This document shows positions 45,707 through 55,217 of a stretch of DNA of 64,000 nucleotides, in pieces. Source of the stretch: Agrobacterium vitis (GTDB lineage: Bacteria; Pseudomonadota; Alphaproteobacteria; Rhizobiales; Rhizobiaceae); assembly GCF_014926405.1 (NCBI RefSeq), contig NZ_JACXXJ020000003.1:479001-543000 (forward strand), written 5' to 3'. Made by a program: the position numbers and the translations under genes. A model generated the notes under the pieces. It worked only from the letters and a program-made list of their open reading frames with translations, searched no databases and had not been told where the DNA came from. Each line of letters begins with the position of its first letter. Position 1 is the first letter of the stretch.

Positions 45707-45763
45707 ACTTTGTTTTCTCATCGGAGGGTCCGAAAAGCGCCCTCAACTCTTTCGTAGGATGCC

Positions 45764-47080
45764 TTATTCGGCAGCCTCCCCCAGACGAGAAGACATTTCG
45801 GATGCCCTCCCCTGACTTTCCCATTGCACCATAGGTTGCGGTTGCACCAAATCGAAATAGTCATAGCCAAGCATGGCATTGACGATAACAGCACTTCTCC
45901 ATGCCGCCAGACTGAGTTGCGGCTCGGCAATCCCGTGGCTATGGCGCCCAGCATTCAGCACGAAAATCCGGTTTTCCTCCGGCCCGTCCCACTTGAGCGA
46001 AAAATCACGATTGAGCACAGGTTCCCCAAGGCTGTTATGCTCAATCCGGTCTTCAAACGAGCGCAGGAATTCCGGCAATTCAAAGCGATAGCCGGTGGCA
46101 GCGACAATCATGTCAACCTCAACGGTCTCGATTGCGTCGTCAAAACCATTGCGCATGGTGAGTTCGATTGTCGCTCCATTGCGCTTGGCGGCGATCACAT
46201 CGCGATGCGGACGCAGCATCATGCCGTCATCCCGGCCTGCTGTTTCCAGTTTCCGCTCATACAGTCGGCGATAAAGTTTCTTCAGGGTCGATGGCGAAAC
46301 GCCGTCACTGGCCAGAAGCTGGCGGCGCGTATGGGTGATGCGAAGATCCTCGGCCAGACCATGGAAACGATCCATATAGGCCGGGGTAAACAGTTCATTG
46401 GTGAAGGGTGTCGCGTCGAGCGGCTCGAAATTCGCCCTGCGGCTGATCCAGTCGATCGAAGCCACGCTTTTCAAGTCAAGCAACGCATCGACGATTTCAG
46501 CGCCGCTCTGGCCGCCGCCAATCACCGCCACCCTGCGCGCCTTGATGCCGCCGAGCCACTCTGTGGCCTCGCTGCTGTGGAAGATCATCGATTTTGGCAG
46601 GCCTTCGGCCCAATCTGGCATGGATGGTTTCTTGCCGATACCAACCGCCATGTTGCGGGCCATAACGCGGGCACCGTCCACATTGATGGACAACAGCCGA
46701 TCCACCGCATCGACCTGGCGCACCGTTTGACCGAAGGACAGCGATGGCAGGCCACGAGCCACCCAGCCCAGATAATCGGCAAATTCCTTGCGCGGCACCG
46801 CCTCATACTCGGCATTCAAAAACTGGTAGAAGCGCTTGTGGCGCACCAGATAGGACAGGAAGCTCCAGGGACTGGTTGGGTTCGTGCCTGTGACCAGATC
46901 TTTTAGGAACGAGGTCTGCATATCAGCACCCGGCAACATCATACCTGGATGCCAGGAAAACGCCGGGCGGCTGTCAAAAAATTGCGCCGTGACCGCTGGA
47001 ATCGAATCCAGCTGCGCGGCAAGGCTGAGATTGAACGGACCAATTCCGGCTCCCGCCAGATCGAGCACGTGGGATGTCAT
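45764..47080 (-). CDS. L-lysine/L-ornithine N-monooxygenase for hydroxamate siderophore
   Basis: 438-residue FAD/NADPH-dependent N-hydroxylating monooxygenase (IucD/PvdA/SidA family), which hydroxylates the side-chain amine of lysine or ornithine. FAD motif AGAGIGPFNLSLAAQLDSI at the N-terminus, FLKDLVTGTNPTSPWSFLSY (substrate region), NADPH motif VAVIGGGQSGAEIVDALLDL, and the C-terminal ATGYRFELPEFL. The start at 47080 (MTSHVLDLAG) has GGAG upstream; the frame extends back to 47176 without support. Second gene of the NRPS operon, 55 bp after the NRPS. Plays the role of VbsO if ornithine or IucD if lysine; residues do not decide it by eye. Confidence 0.9.
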   Translation of the reverse strand: MTSHVLDLAGAGIGPFNLSLAAQLDSIPAVTAQFFDSRPAFSWHPGMMLPGADMQTSFLKDLVTGTNPTSPWSFLSYLVRHKRFYQFLNAEYEAVPRKEFADYLGWVARGLPSLSFGQTVRQVDAVDRLLSINVDGARVMARNMAVGIGKKPSMPDWAEGLPKSMIFHSSEATEWLGGIKARRVAVIGGGQSGAEIVDALLDLKSVASIDWISRRANFEPLDATPFTNELFTPAYMDRFHGLAEDLRITHTRRQLLASDGVSPSTLKKLYRRLYERKLETAGRDDGMMLRPHRDVIAAKRNGATIELTMRNGFDDAIETVEVDMIVAATGYRFELPEFLRSFEDRIEHNSLGEPVLNRDFSLKWDGPEENRIFVLNAGRHSHGIAEPQLSLAAWRSAVIVNAMLGYDYFDLVQPQPMVQWESQGRASEMSSRLGEAAE

Positions 47081-47135
47081 GATTGCACTCCAGACTGAGT
47101 TTGAAAACAAAAGGGAGGGAAAATAAAGAGCCGGA

Positions 47136-50100
47136 TTACGGCTTGACTTGAATGGCCAGATCCAGCCGCTGGGCAAAGCGCTGATGGAAACGGGACTTGC
47201 CGATAATCGACAGATGGTTGGTGCCAGTCACCAATTCGCAAGCCGTCGCATTAGGCGAATAGCGTCGCCAGTCGATGACGCTGAGGCCCCGCGTTACCGA
47301 ATCTTCAGCGGAGAATGCATGGATGCGGAACTCCGAGGCTTTCAGCTGATAATTGCGGAAAATCATCGCGTTATCGAGCAGAACCCAGAAAATATGCTCT
47401 TCCGAGCCGATATCCGGCCCATCGACAGGCAGCGGCACGTTATGCTTGACGATATGATGCAGGAATTGCTCGTAAACCTCCGCATCCATCGCCGCCATCA
47501 GCGTCAACCAGGCCTCGCGCATCGGCGCTACCTTTAGCCAGCGTTGCACGGCGTCATGGGTGCGCTCACGCACCCCAGGCTCGAAATGCGGCCAGACGCC
47601 AATGGCGAATTCATCGCCCATGTCGCAGACATCGACCATGCCGATCATCCGAAGATCGACGTCATTGCCAAGCTGCTGCGCTGCCTCATAGGCGAGAAGC
47701 CCGCCCCAGGACCAGCCAAGAAAGGCGCAAGGCCGTCCCTTAGCCTGGCTGCGCACCGCTTCGGCATAGCGGGCGGTGATATCCTCGACCCTGGTGCTGA
47801 GCGCCGGTGTTTCCGTCAGCGAATAGCAGACGAAGCCGGTAGCCGGCTGGTTCGGCCCGAGATAATCCACCAACCGCATATATTCGCGGGTGCTGACCAG
47901 AAGACCCGGGAAGCAATAGAGCACAGGACGATCGCCATCGCGGCGCAGATAGATCGCCCCAACCTTGTCCTCCTGCCGGTTTTCGTCCATCGCAAGCGCC
48001 AGATCCCGCACGGTCGGATAGTTGAACATGTCGGCAATGGTCAGCGGCCATTTCGGGTGCTGCATCTTCAGCCGCGAGACGATCCGTACCGCCGCCAGCG
48101 ACTGGCCGCCGACATCGAAGAAGTTTTCGGTGACGCTGAGTTCTGTGATATCAAGGATCTGTTTCCAGACCTCCAGAATGGCGGCTTCCTTGTCGTCGGC
48201 GGGGGGGACGATATCACGTTGCAGCTTCGGCAGCGGCAAAGCGCTGCGGTCAAGCTTGCTGTTCGGCCCCATCGGCAACGCATCCAGCACCATGATATGC
48301 TGCGGCACCATGTAATCCGGCAGGGCGGTGACGGCGGCGCGGCGAAGATCGTTTACGTTCACATCCTCGTCTTCACGCGCCACCACATAGGCGATCAGCG
48401 CGCTGCGTCCGCTATCCTGATGCAGCAGAACCACGGCTTCCGACACATTCGGATCAGCCCGCAGCACCGCCTCGATTTCGCCCGGCTCGATACGATAGCC
48501 ACGCAACTTGATCTGATGATCGACCCGGCCGGCAAATTCTACCGTGCCGTCTTCGCGCCAGCGGCCCAGATCTCCAGACTTGTACATCCGCCCGCCATGG
48601 GTGGAAAACGGATCATCGATGAAACGCTCCGCCGTCAGCTCCGGCTGGCCGAGATAGCCACGGGCAATGCCGCTGCCGCCGATATGGATCTCGCCGATCA
48701 CCCCGACCGGGACCGGCACCAGATCGCTATCCAGCACATAGATGCGGCGGTCGCCGACACCCCGGCCAATCGGCGCAACCGTTCCCTCAAACCGGGTTCC
48801 CGCCGGAATTTTCCACACCATCGGCGTCATGATTGTTTCGGTTGGCCCATAGCCGTTGATCAGCATCTGCGCCTTGAGATTATCGGTCAGCAGATCGAAA
48901 ACCGCCTGAGACAGCGCTTCGCCGCCGAAGGAATAGAGCCGCAACTGCGGTATCCCGCCCTTTTCCGCCGCATATTCAGCAAGGCCCCTGACATAGCTGG
49001 TCGGCAGGCTGGCATTGTTGACGCCGTGCCTGCGCATCAGCGCGAAAGCATCTTCCGGCGTTGCCAGCTTATCCGCCGTCAGCACGACACCGCCACCCGC
49101 CATCAACGGCACCATCCAGCGCTCATGGCCACCATCCGAGGTGAAGGGCAGGACCGGATATTCGCAGGAAGTCTCATCCATTTCATAGATGCGCAGCGTC
49201 GCCTTGCAATGATGCGCCAATGGACCATGCTCAACGGCAACACCCTTCGGAATGCCGGTGGAGCCGGAGGTATAGATCACATAGGCAAGTTGGGCCGGTG
49301 CAATGGCGATGACCGGCGGCTCGGTGCTTTCCGAGGATAGATCGAGCTTGTCGAGATTGAGGATCGGCGTGCCGATATCACGCGGCAGATCGGTGATGTA
49401 GCGGCTGCGCGAAATCACCAGCGCCAGACCCGGCGCGCTGAGGATATGACGGTTGCGGGCCTCGGGATGATCCGGCTCGACCGGCGTAAAAGCGCCACCG
49501 GCCTTCAGCACCGCCAGAATGGCGATGATCGCGTCGATGGATTTGTTCAGCGCCACCGCGACCCGGTTTTCCGGGCCGATCCCCATGGCGACCAGCCGAT
49601 GGGCGAGCCGGTTGGCGGCGACCTCCAGCGCGCCATGGGTAATCGACGTATCGCCCTGAGCCACCGCGAAAGCGTCTGGCCTGCGCTGCGCCTGCGCTGA
49701 AATCACCTGATGGATCGGCGTGCCATCATCGGTCTCAGGCTGGTCGGGATAGGGCGCTGACAACAGGTCCAGCTCTTCAACCGGCATGAAAGCAATCGCG
49801 CTGACCAACTGCTCCGGCTGACGCCGCAGGGCCTCGAACGCCAGGCTCAGATCGCGGGCGAACCGCTCGATCATTGCATCATTATGGCTCTGCGGATCAT
49901 AGCCAAGGCGTATCGCCAATGTCTCCGACCCCAGACCGGAAACGGTAACCACCAGACCTGCATCGCGCCGCGCAGGCGGCTCCACCAGAACGGCAACCGG
50001 CTGACCGGCCACAACCTGGGCCTCCAGTTGCAGGGCGGGCCGCACATCCAGCACCGTTGCAACCAGGCTGGCGGTCTCGAACCCATCGTCGCGCCGCGCC

Positions 50101-51119
50101 AGGGCATTCGTCAGCGCTTCGAACGGCAAATGGTGGGACAGCGCGGTGGCAACACCCTCGGCCAGCCGCTCGCGCACTGCGTCAAGAGCCAAACGACCGT
50201 CGATCTCGCTGGTCACAAGCAACATATCTTCTGTGCGGGTCGCAACCGGGCAATCCGCCTGCCGGGTTACCAGCCCGATCCGCTGGGTACCACAGCCGCT
50301 ATAGCGACGAAGCACAATCGAAAGCGCCGCCAGGCTGTCCTGCGTCACATCAGCCACGGATGTCGAGGCAGAGCATGCGACCTCGACGCGTTTTTCGCGC
50401 CATGCCTGCTGATCAGAACTGGTCACGCCTGCCGCTGGAGCCTGGGTTGGCAGCATTGCGACCGTCTCCTGTGCAGCCAACCGGTGAAACCAGAAATCGG
50501 CGTCAGCATCTGAGGTTTGGGGCATTGCTGCGCCCTGGGCCAACCAATGTGAGGCCTCGATCAAACCCACCTCTTCGCCCACCAGATCAACCTGCCGATC
50601 TAGTCCAACAAGAAAATCGACCGCCAACCGGTCGAGTGCCACCCGGTCGCCGATCAGAGGATGCAGGGACAACAGCACACCAACCGCCTGCCCCCCAGCC
50701 GTAAATAGCGTCAATTGACCGGCGGCATCCTTTTCCAGGTCGAGCGCCCTTCCGGAATAGGCGGCGGACGCCTGCTTTAAGGCTACCTCCAGATCCTCAT
50801 CCCTTGCCAGATCACACTCGACAACAGGCAAGGGCTTTTGGCCGAGCAACTGATAAACGATCCCACCCGCCCGGACCTCAAAGCGACGATTTAACAGGGG
50901 ATGACGACGCATCAGCGCGTCAATTCCAGCGTGTGCACGACCAATCCCGACGGACGCGAAGCGAAAGCCGATCGACTGACGTCCATAGACCGCCTCATGG
51001 CCCGCCTGCGACAACAGCCAGACCCGTGATTGCTGCGATGATAATGGCCATGCACGCCCCTCATCGAATCCGGGTTTGGCGATTGATGCGGCCGTCGTTG
51101 CCCGATCATGAATTGTCAT
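47136..51119 (-). CDS. single-module siderophore NRPS (degenerate C, A, T, TE)
   Basis: 1327 residues. N-terminal condensation-like domain (about 20-450) in which the HHxxxDG motif reads HPLIGDR (His153-Pro154, Asp158-Arg159), so the catalytic histidine and the glycine are lost. Adenylation domain (about 465-970) with YTSGSTGIPKG near 616-626, GYGPTET, YKSGDLGRW, and the NSKLDR lysine. Thiolation domain with FFDVGGQSLAA (phosphopantetheine Ser1007). Type I thioesterase (about 1070-1320) with GWSWGG (Ser1137). Same layout as a siderophore-trimerising enzyme such as VbsS of vicibactin synthesis. Probably joins repeated hydroxamate units and releases or cyclises them. No MbtH-like protein or phosphopantetheinyl transferase gene lies nearby. 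Confidence 0.9.
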   Translation of the reverse strand: MTIHDRATTAASIAKPGFDEGRAWPLSSQQSRVWLLSQAGHEAVYGRQSIGFRFASVGIGRAHAGIDALMRRHPLLNRRFEVRAGGIVYQLLGQKPLPVVECDLARDEDLEVALKQASAAYSGRALDLEKDAAGQLTLFTAGGQAVGVLLSLHPLIGDRVALDRLAVDFLVGLDRQVDLVGEEVGLIEASHWLAQGAAMPQTSDADADFWFHRLAAQETVAMLPTQAPAAGVTSSDQQAWREKRVEVACSASTSVADVTQDSLAALSIVLRRYSGCGTQRIGLVTRQADCPVATRTEDMLLVTSEIDGRLALDAVRERLAEGVATALSHHLPFEALTNALARRDDGFETASLVATVLDVRPALQLEAQVVAGQPVAVLVEPPARRDAGLVVTVSGLGSETLAIRLGYDPQSHNDAMIERFARDLSLAFEALRRQPEQLVSAIAFMPVEELDLLSAPYPDQPETDDGTPIHQVISAQAQRRPDAFAVAQGDTSITHGALEVAANRLAHRLVAMGIGPENRVAVALNKSIDAIIAILAVLKAGGAFTPVEPDHPEARNRHILSAPGLALVISRSRYITDLPRDIGTPILNLDKLDLSSESTEPPVIAIAPAQLAYVIYTSGSTGIPKGVAVEHGPLAHHCKATLRIYEMDETSCEYPVLPFTSDGGHERWMVPLMAGGGVVLTADKLATPEDAFALMRRHGVNNASLPTSYVRGLAEYAAEKGGIPQLRLYSFGGEALSQAVFDLLTDNLKAQMLINGYGPTETIMTPMVWKIPAGTRFEGTVAPIGRGVGDRRIYVLDSDLVPVPVGVIGEIHIGGSGIARGYLGQPELTAERFIDDPFSTHGGRMYKSGDLGRWREDGTVEFAGRVDHQIKLRGYRIEPGEIEAVLRADPNVSEAVVLLHQDSGRSALIAYVVAREDEDVNVNDLRRAAVTALPDYMVPQHIMVLDALPMGPNSKLDRSALPLPKLQRDIVPPADDKEAAILEVWKQILDITELSVTENFFDVGGQSLAAVRIVSRLKMQHPKWPLTIADMFNYPTVRDLALAMDENRQEDKVGAIYLRRDGDRPVLYCFPGLLVSTREYMRLVDYLGPNQPATGFVCYSLTETPALSTRVEDITARYAEAVRSQAKGRPCAFLGWSWGGLLAYEAAQQLGNDVDLRMIGMVDVCDMGDEFAIGVWPHFEPGVRERTHDAVQRWLKVAPMREAWLTLMAAMDAEVYEQFLHHIVKHNVPLPVDGPDIGSEEHIFWVLLDNAMIFRNYQLKASEFRIHAFSAEDSVTRGLSVIDWRRYSPNATACELVTGTNHLSIIGKSRFHQRFAQRLDLAIQVKP

Positions 51120-51448
51120 TGCTTCCGGAGCCTCGCGCTTTTGCAGTTTTCATCTGAATTTTTATTTATAATTTTCTAATTCAATAAATTTCTGATCTAT
51201 TTTTAAAGCAATACCAAAGAAAATCAGATTTTTTATTATGCATTTTCTGAAACAGCTCTCGTCAAATCTATTGGCTTGATGACGAATGACAGGTTGGAAA
51301 ATTCAGAAGAAAATTTTCGGAAATTAAATTTCGCGATACATGTGAATTCGCGAAGCGCTCATTCGTCCTGCTGGGAGTGGCACTATTTTATCGCGGGCAT
51401 GATCCATGTCCGTGCAGGTTTGGCCACGACGCAAACGGAGACATAGAT
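51120..51448. promoter_or_regulatory. divergent control region of the siderophore operons
   Basis: 329 bp between the NRPS and the acyltransferase gene, strongly AT-rich at 51160-51260, unlike its surroundings. It must hold promoters for both arms. I looked for the PvdS-type TAAAT-N16-CGT element and did not find an exact match. One clear dyad is at 51330-51354. Confidence 0.5.
51330..51354. promoter_or_regulatory. TTCGCGA inverted repeat upstream of the acyltransferase gene
   Basis: TTCGCGA and TCGCGAA, 7-bp arms separated by 11 bases (one helical turn between arms), 95 bp ahead of the acyltransferase start. Candidate operator. Confidence 0.35.
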
Positions 51449-52621
51449 ATGGACGCCTCTCTCGCAACCGTGCAAGCAAACACCGGCACGCCTTGCTCCG
51501 GCCTGCGCCTTCCCGCAGATGGCTTCCGCAGTTATTCTTTCAACGATTTACAATCTTTGATTGTCATCGCGCATGATCATACTTTGCGGATCGAGCAGAG
51601 CGGTTCCGTCATTGCCGGAGGCCATATCGTCTGGTCAGATACGCCCCGGCTGATCGTTGAAACACTCTCCATAGAGGCGGTCGTTTCCCAGCAAGTCAGC
51701 AGTTTCTCCACACTCGGTGCTATGCTGGAGGCGATCCTGACCTGCCACCCGGAGATCCATACGCTTGCCGTGGACCTGCCGGAAGGAGTGGATGGCACAC
51801 CCTTTGCCGCTTCCGGCATGCTGCTCCCCACAGAGGGCGGCTGGATCGCAAAAGCCCAGGGCTTTTTTCAGCAATCGGCGCTCTGGCTCGGCCAAGTACC
51901 GCCTGCCTATCCAGACATTCCGGTGATGACCAATGGCACCTTGCATCCCATGCGCCCGCCAAAGCCGGTTGGGCCGGTCTATAGCCGCTTCATTCCCTGG
52001 CTGGACAAGGCGCTCGGTTTTCACGTCGCCTCACCAGAAGCGGATCTGCCGCATTTCCACCGTTGGATGAACGAACCGCGCGTGGCTGCGATCTGGGAAG
52101 ACAACGGCACGCTTTCCCAACATCGTGAATTTCTCGAAAACCGGCTTGCCGACCCCCGCACCTTGCCGCTGATCGGCACGTTCGGTGGTACGCCTTTCGG
52201 CTATTTTGAGCTTTACTGGGCCAAGGAAGACCGGCTCGGCCCGCATTACGATGCTGACAGCCATGATCGGGGCTGGCATGTGGCAATCGGCGAGGATGCA
52301 TTTCGCGGCAAACCCTACGTTAGCGCCTGGCTGCCCTCGCTGATGCACTACATGTTCCTCGCCGACCCGCGCACGCGGCGCATCGTCGGCGAACCCATCC
52401 ACCATCATCACCAGCAGATCCGTAATCTCAACCGTTCCGGCTTCGCCAAGATCAAGCATGTCCAATTTCCGCATAAAAAGGCTTTGCTGGTCATGCTGCT
52501 GCGCGAACGTTTCTTTGCCGACCAGCTGCTTTCACCCGACCTGACCGGTCTGGTCGATAAGGATGGCCTTAACGTTCCGGGCTCCCAGATTCCAGGTTCC
52601 TTGGCGCGAGGCGGCCTTTAA
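51449..52621 (+). CDS. IucB-like siderophore acyltransferase
   Basis: 390 residues. The N-terminal half (about 1-190) is a poorly conserved region. The C-terminal half is the siderophore-type GNAT acyltransferase (IucB/RhbD/VbsA family) with HFHRWMNEPRVAAIWEDNG, GTFGGTPFGYFELYWAKEDR, SAWLPSLMHYMFLADPRTRR and NLNRSGFAKIKHVQFPHKKA. Such enzymes acylate the N-hydroxyl group of lysine or ornithine to make the hydroxamate. ATG 51449 has CGGAG upstream; the frame is open from 51377. First gene of the plus-strand operon; TAATG overlap with the exporter gene. Confidence 0.9.
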   Translation: MDASLATVQANTGTPCSGLRLPADGFRSYSFNDLQSLIVIAHDHTLRIEQSGSVIAGGHIVWSDTPRLIVETLSIEAVVSQQVSSFSTLGAMLEAILTCHPEIHTLAVDLPEGVDGTPFAASGMLLPTEGGWIAKAQGFFQQSALWLGQVPPAYPDIPVMTNGTLHPMRPPKPVGPVYSRFIPWLDKALGFHVASPEADLPHFHRWMNEPRVAAIWEDNGTLSQHREFLENRLADPRTLPLIGTFGGTPFGYFELYWAKEDRLGPHYDADSHDRGWHVAIGEDAFRGKPYVSAWLPSLMHYMFLADPRTRRIVGEPIHHHHQQIRNLNRSGFAKIKHVQFPHKKALLVMLLRERFFADQLLSPDLTGLVDKDGLNVPGSQIPGSLARGGL

Positions 52622-54033
52622 TGACATCTTCAAAGACGAAAATGGCAGCAGATCTGAACGATCCGCGCATCAAGCGACTGGTGATGACGGTTGCCCTGCC
52701 CGCCGTGGCAGGGCTGACGGCCAGCGCCGCCCACCATGCTGTCAACGCCATGTTCATCGGCGCGTTGGGGCCGCAGGCGTTGGCAGGCGTCAGCCTCGTG
52801 CTGCCGCTGTTCCTGCTGGTTAGCGCCGCAACGGAAGGCTTGGGCATCGGCCTTGCCACGCTTCTGGCCCGCTCACTTGGTCAGGGCGATGTGAAGGCCG
52901 CCTCCTCCGTGGCGGTGACGGCCCTGGTTGCCGCCGTGCCGATGGGCATCGTGCTGTCCACACTGATTTATCTCGCCTTGCCAGCGTTCGTGCAGGCGGT
53001 GGGCGGCGAAGGCGATCTTCTCGCCTCGGGCCTGATCTATGGACGGCTGATTGCCTTTGGCGTGACGCTCGGCATGTTGCAGGCGATCTGCGATTTCATT
53101 GCCATTGCCGAGGGCAATTCCCGGTTCTCGATGACGGTGTTGATTGCCAGCTTTGCCCTCAACATCGCGCTCGATCCGGTGTTCATTTTCCTGCTCGATT
53201 TTCGGGAAGCGGGCGCGGCGATTGCCACAATGGTATCGACGGTTGCGGCTCTTATGGCCTATGCTGTTTATTTCTACCGCAGGAAGGGCAATGTCCGAAT
53301 TGATCTGAGCCTGATCCGCTGGCACCTGCTGAAGCCGATCTCCAGCATCGGCATCCCGGCCTGTGCCACCAGCATCGTCACCGGCCTCGGCTTCATGGTG
53401 CTGTTGCGCCAAGCCAGCCAAAGCGGCGGGGAAACCGGCGTTGCCGCCATTGCTATTGCCATCCGGCTGATTGCCTTCGGGCAATTGCCGGTCTTCGGCT
53501 TCTGCCTTGGCGCGCAAAGCGTCGTCAGCCATGCCGTGGGGCTGGGTGACGACCAGCGGATCAAGGCCGCCATTCGCTTCATGCTGATGGTCACCATTCC
53601 CGTTGCTCTCTGCTATTCCACGCTCTTGCTGGTCGCAGCAGGTCCCATCGCCCGGCTGTTCACGCAAAGCCCTGAGGTTGCCGCGCAAACCGCCGCCTGT
53701 CTTCGCCTGCTGTTTCCGGTCTTTCCGCTGGCAGCTTTTCAATCCGTTCTTCTGGTCATGCTGCAATCACGCGGACGGGCTGGCCTGTCGGCCCTCGTCG
53801 GGCTGGCACCGAATGGTTACATGCTGATCCCGCTTCTTTTGTTTTTACCCGCCTGGCTCGGCTTTACCGGCGTTGCAATTGCGCCTGCCGCCGCTGCGGT
53901 TCTGACTGCCGCTCTTGGCATTGTCGTCGCCCGCCGCGAATGGGCGACCATACTCCCTTCCAGCCTTCCTTCCAGCGACGGCCCACTTCCCGGCCTGTCC
54001 GCACTCCATCCAGAGACAAGAGGTTTATCATGA
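52621..54033 (+). CDS. MATE-family efflux transporter, probable siderophore exporter
   Basis: 470 residues, twelve predicted membrane helices in two MatE repeats. The family N-terminus is seen (RIKRLVMTVALPAVAGLTAS, then AVNAMFIGALGPQALAGVSL) and ARSLGQGDVKAASSVAVTAL at the end of helix 2. Coupled to the acyltransferase by a 1-base overlap and to the next gene by four. In the vicibactin cluster a transporter gene occupies the equivalent place, so export of the finished siderophore is the inferred job. Confidence 0.88.
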   Translation: MTSSKTKMAADLNDPRIKRLVMTVALPAVAGLTASAAHHAVNAMFIGALGPQALAGVSLVLPLFLLVSAATEGLGIGLATLLARSLGQGDVKAASSVAVTALVAAVPMGIVLSTLIYLALPAFVQAVGGEGDLLASGLIYGRLIAFGVTLGMLQAICDFIAIAEGNSRFSMTVLIASFALNIALDPVFIFLLDFREAGAAIATMVSTVAALMAYAVYFYRRKGNVRIDLSLIRWHLLKPISSIGIPACATSIVTGLGFMVLLRQASQSGGETGVAAIAIAIRLIAFGQLPVFGFCLGAQSVVSHAVGLGDDQRIKAAIRFMLMVTIPVALCYSTLLLVAAGPIARLFTQSPEVAAQTAACLRLLFPVFPLAAFQSVLLVMLQSRGRAGLSALVGLAPNGYMLIPLLLFLPAWLGFTGVAIAPAAAAVLTAALGIVVARREWATILPSSLPSSDGPLPGLSALHPETRGLS

Positions 54034-55217
54034 ACGAGACACCCAGATTCGACCCCGCCGCGAAAACCATTCCGGTTCCACCCCCTGCCGGCTTTACCGG
54101 TCACGACCCCTTCGATGCCGCCGTGCCGCCGATCTATCAGACATCGCTGTTTCTGTTCGATAGCTATGCCGAGTTGGAAGATGTGTTTGCCGGGCGCTCC
54201 CACAAGCCGATCTATTCGCGCGGCGACAACCCAACCGTCCAGATTCTCGAGAACCGGATCGCCGAGATGGAAGGCGCGGAAGCCGCACGGGCTTTTTCCA
54301 GCGGCATGGGCGCGATTGCCGCGACCATTCTTGCCTTCGTCAATCCGGGCGACCGGATCGTCACCGTCCGCCATGTCTATAGCGATGCGTTCCGGTTTTT
54401 CGAAAAAGTGCTGAAGCGCTTCGGCGTTCTCGTCGATTATATCGACGGCACGGATACCGAAAGCCTGATTGCCGCCCTGCCGGGAGCAAAACTCGCCTAT
54501 CTCGAAAGCCCGACCTCTATGGTGTTCGAGCTTCAGGATCTGGTCGTGGTTGGCGCTGCGGCGCGCCGTCATGGTGTGTTGACCATTGTCGATAATTCCT
54601 GGGCAACACCGCTCTTTCAGAAACCGATTGCCGCAGGCATCGATCTTGTCATCCATGCCGCCTCGAAATATCTGGGCGGCCAGAGCGATACGGTCGCCGG
54701 TCTCGTCACCGGATCGAAGCAGCATATCGCCCGGATCAACGGCGAAATCTTTCCCTATACCGGTGCCAAGCTTTCGCCCTTCGAGGCCTGGCTGGTGCTG
54801 CGCAATCTGGAAACGCTGCCATTCCGCATGCGCCACCATCATGAAGCAGGTCTCGAAATCGCCCATTGGTTGAACGCCAGCCAAGCCGTAGGACGGGTCA
54901 TGCACCCGGTCTTCAGCGATCATCCGGGCCGCAACACATTGACGGGCTTTGGCGGATTGTTTTCCTTCGAAGTGACCGATGACATCGATGTCGCGGCGTT
55001 TGTCGATGCCTTGCAACTGGTGCGGATCGGGGTCAGCTGGGGCGGGCCGGAAAGCCTAGTGGTGCCTGCCAAGGCGGCGCTCAGCATTTCGCCGGAAACC
55101 AATGTCTTTGCCCGCTTCGGCGTCAGCGACCGGACCATCCGCCTCAATGTCGGACTGCATGAGGCAAAGGCGATCATTGCCGATCTGGAACAGGCGCTCG
55201 CGCAAGCCGTGCGATAA
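54030..55217 (+). CDS. Cys/Met-metabolism PLP-dependent enzyme in the siderophore operon
   Basis: 395 residues of the cystathionine gamma-synthase/lyase fold. Typical segments are PPIYQTSLFLFDS, YSRGDNPTVQILENRIAEME, AFSSGMGAIAATILAFVNPG, LTIVDNSWATPLFQKP and the PLP lysine in HAASKYLGGQSDTVAG. Members catalyse beta- or gamma-elimination or replacement on cysteine, homocysteine and homoserine derivatives. The start at 54030 overlaps the exporter stop by four bases, so it is truly part of the operon. Why a siderophore operon carries it is unclear: precursor supply, modification of the product, or racemisation are possible. Confidence 0.85.
   Translation: MNETPRFDPAAKTIPVPPPAGFTGHDPFDAAVPPIYQTSLFLFDSYAELEDVFAGRSHKPIYSRGDNPTVQILENRIAEMEGAEAARAFSSGMGAIAATILAFVNPGDRIVTVRHVYSDAFRFFEKVLKRFGVLVDYIDGTDTESLIAALPGAKLAYLESPTSMVFELQDLVVVGAAARRHGVLTIVDNSWATPLFQKPIAAGIDLVIHAASKYLGGQSDTVAGLVTGSKQHIARINGEIFPYTGAKLSPFEAWLVLRNLETLPFRMRHHHEAGLEIAHWLNASQAVGRVMHPVFSDHPGRNTLTGFGGLFSFEVTDDIDVAAFVDALQLVRIGVSWGGPESLVVPAKAALSISPETNVFARFGVSDRTIRLNVGLHEAKAIIADLEQALAQAVR

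Noticed and set aside
45533..45721. Short minus-strand frame of 62 codons between monooxygenase and sigma factor genes
   Set aside because: It spans the 14-bp stem-loop and the AT-rich palindrome, has no ribosome site and a biased Cys/Arg composition.
47544..49340. Open plus-strand frame of 598 codons inside the NRPS
   Set aside because: Antisense to intact NRPS A, T and TE motifs. The composition is typical of a shadow frame and there is no ribosome site.
51120..51448. PvdS/FecI-type promoter (TAAAT-N16-CGT) in the siderophore control region
   Set aside because: TAAAT occurs at 51325-51329 but no CGT is found at the right distance; a similar search before fhuF (43207-43225) gave a spacing of 11, not 16.
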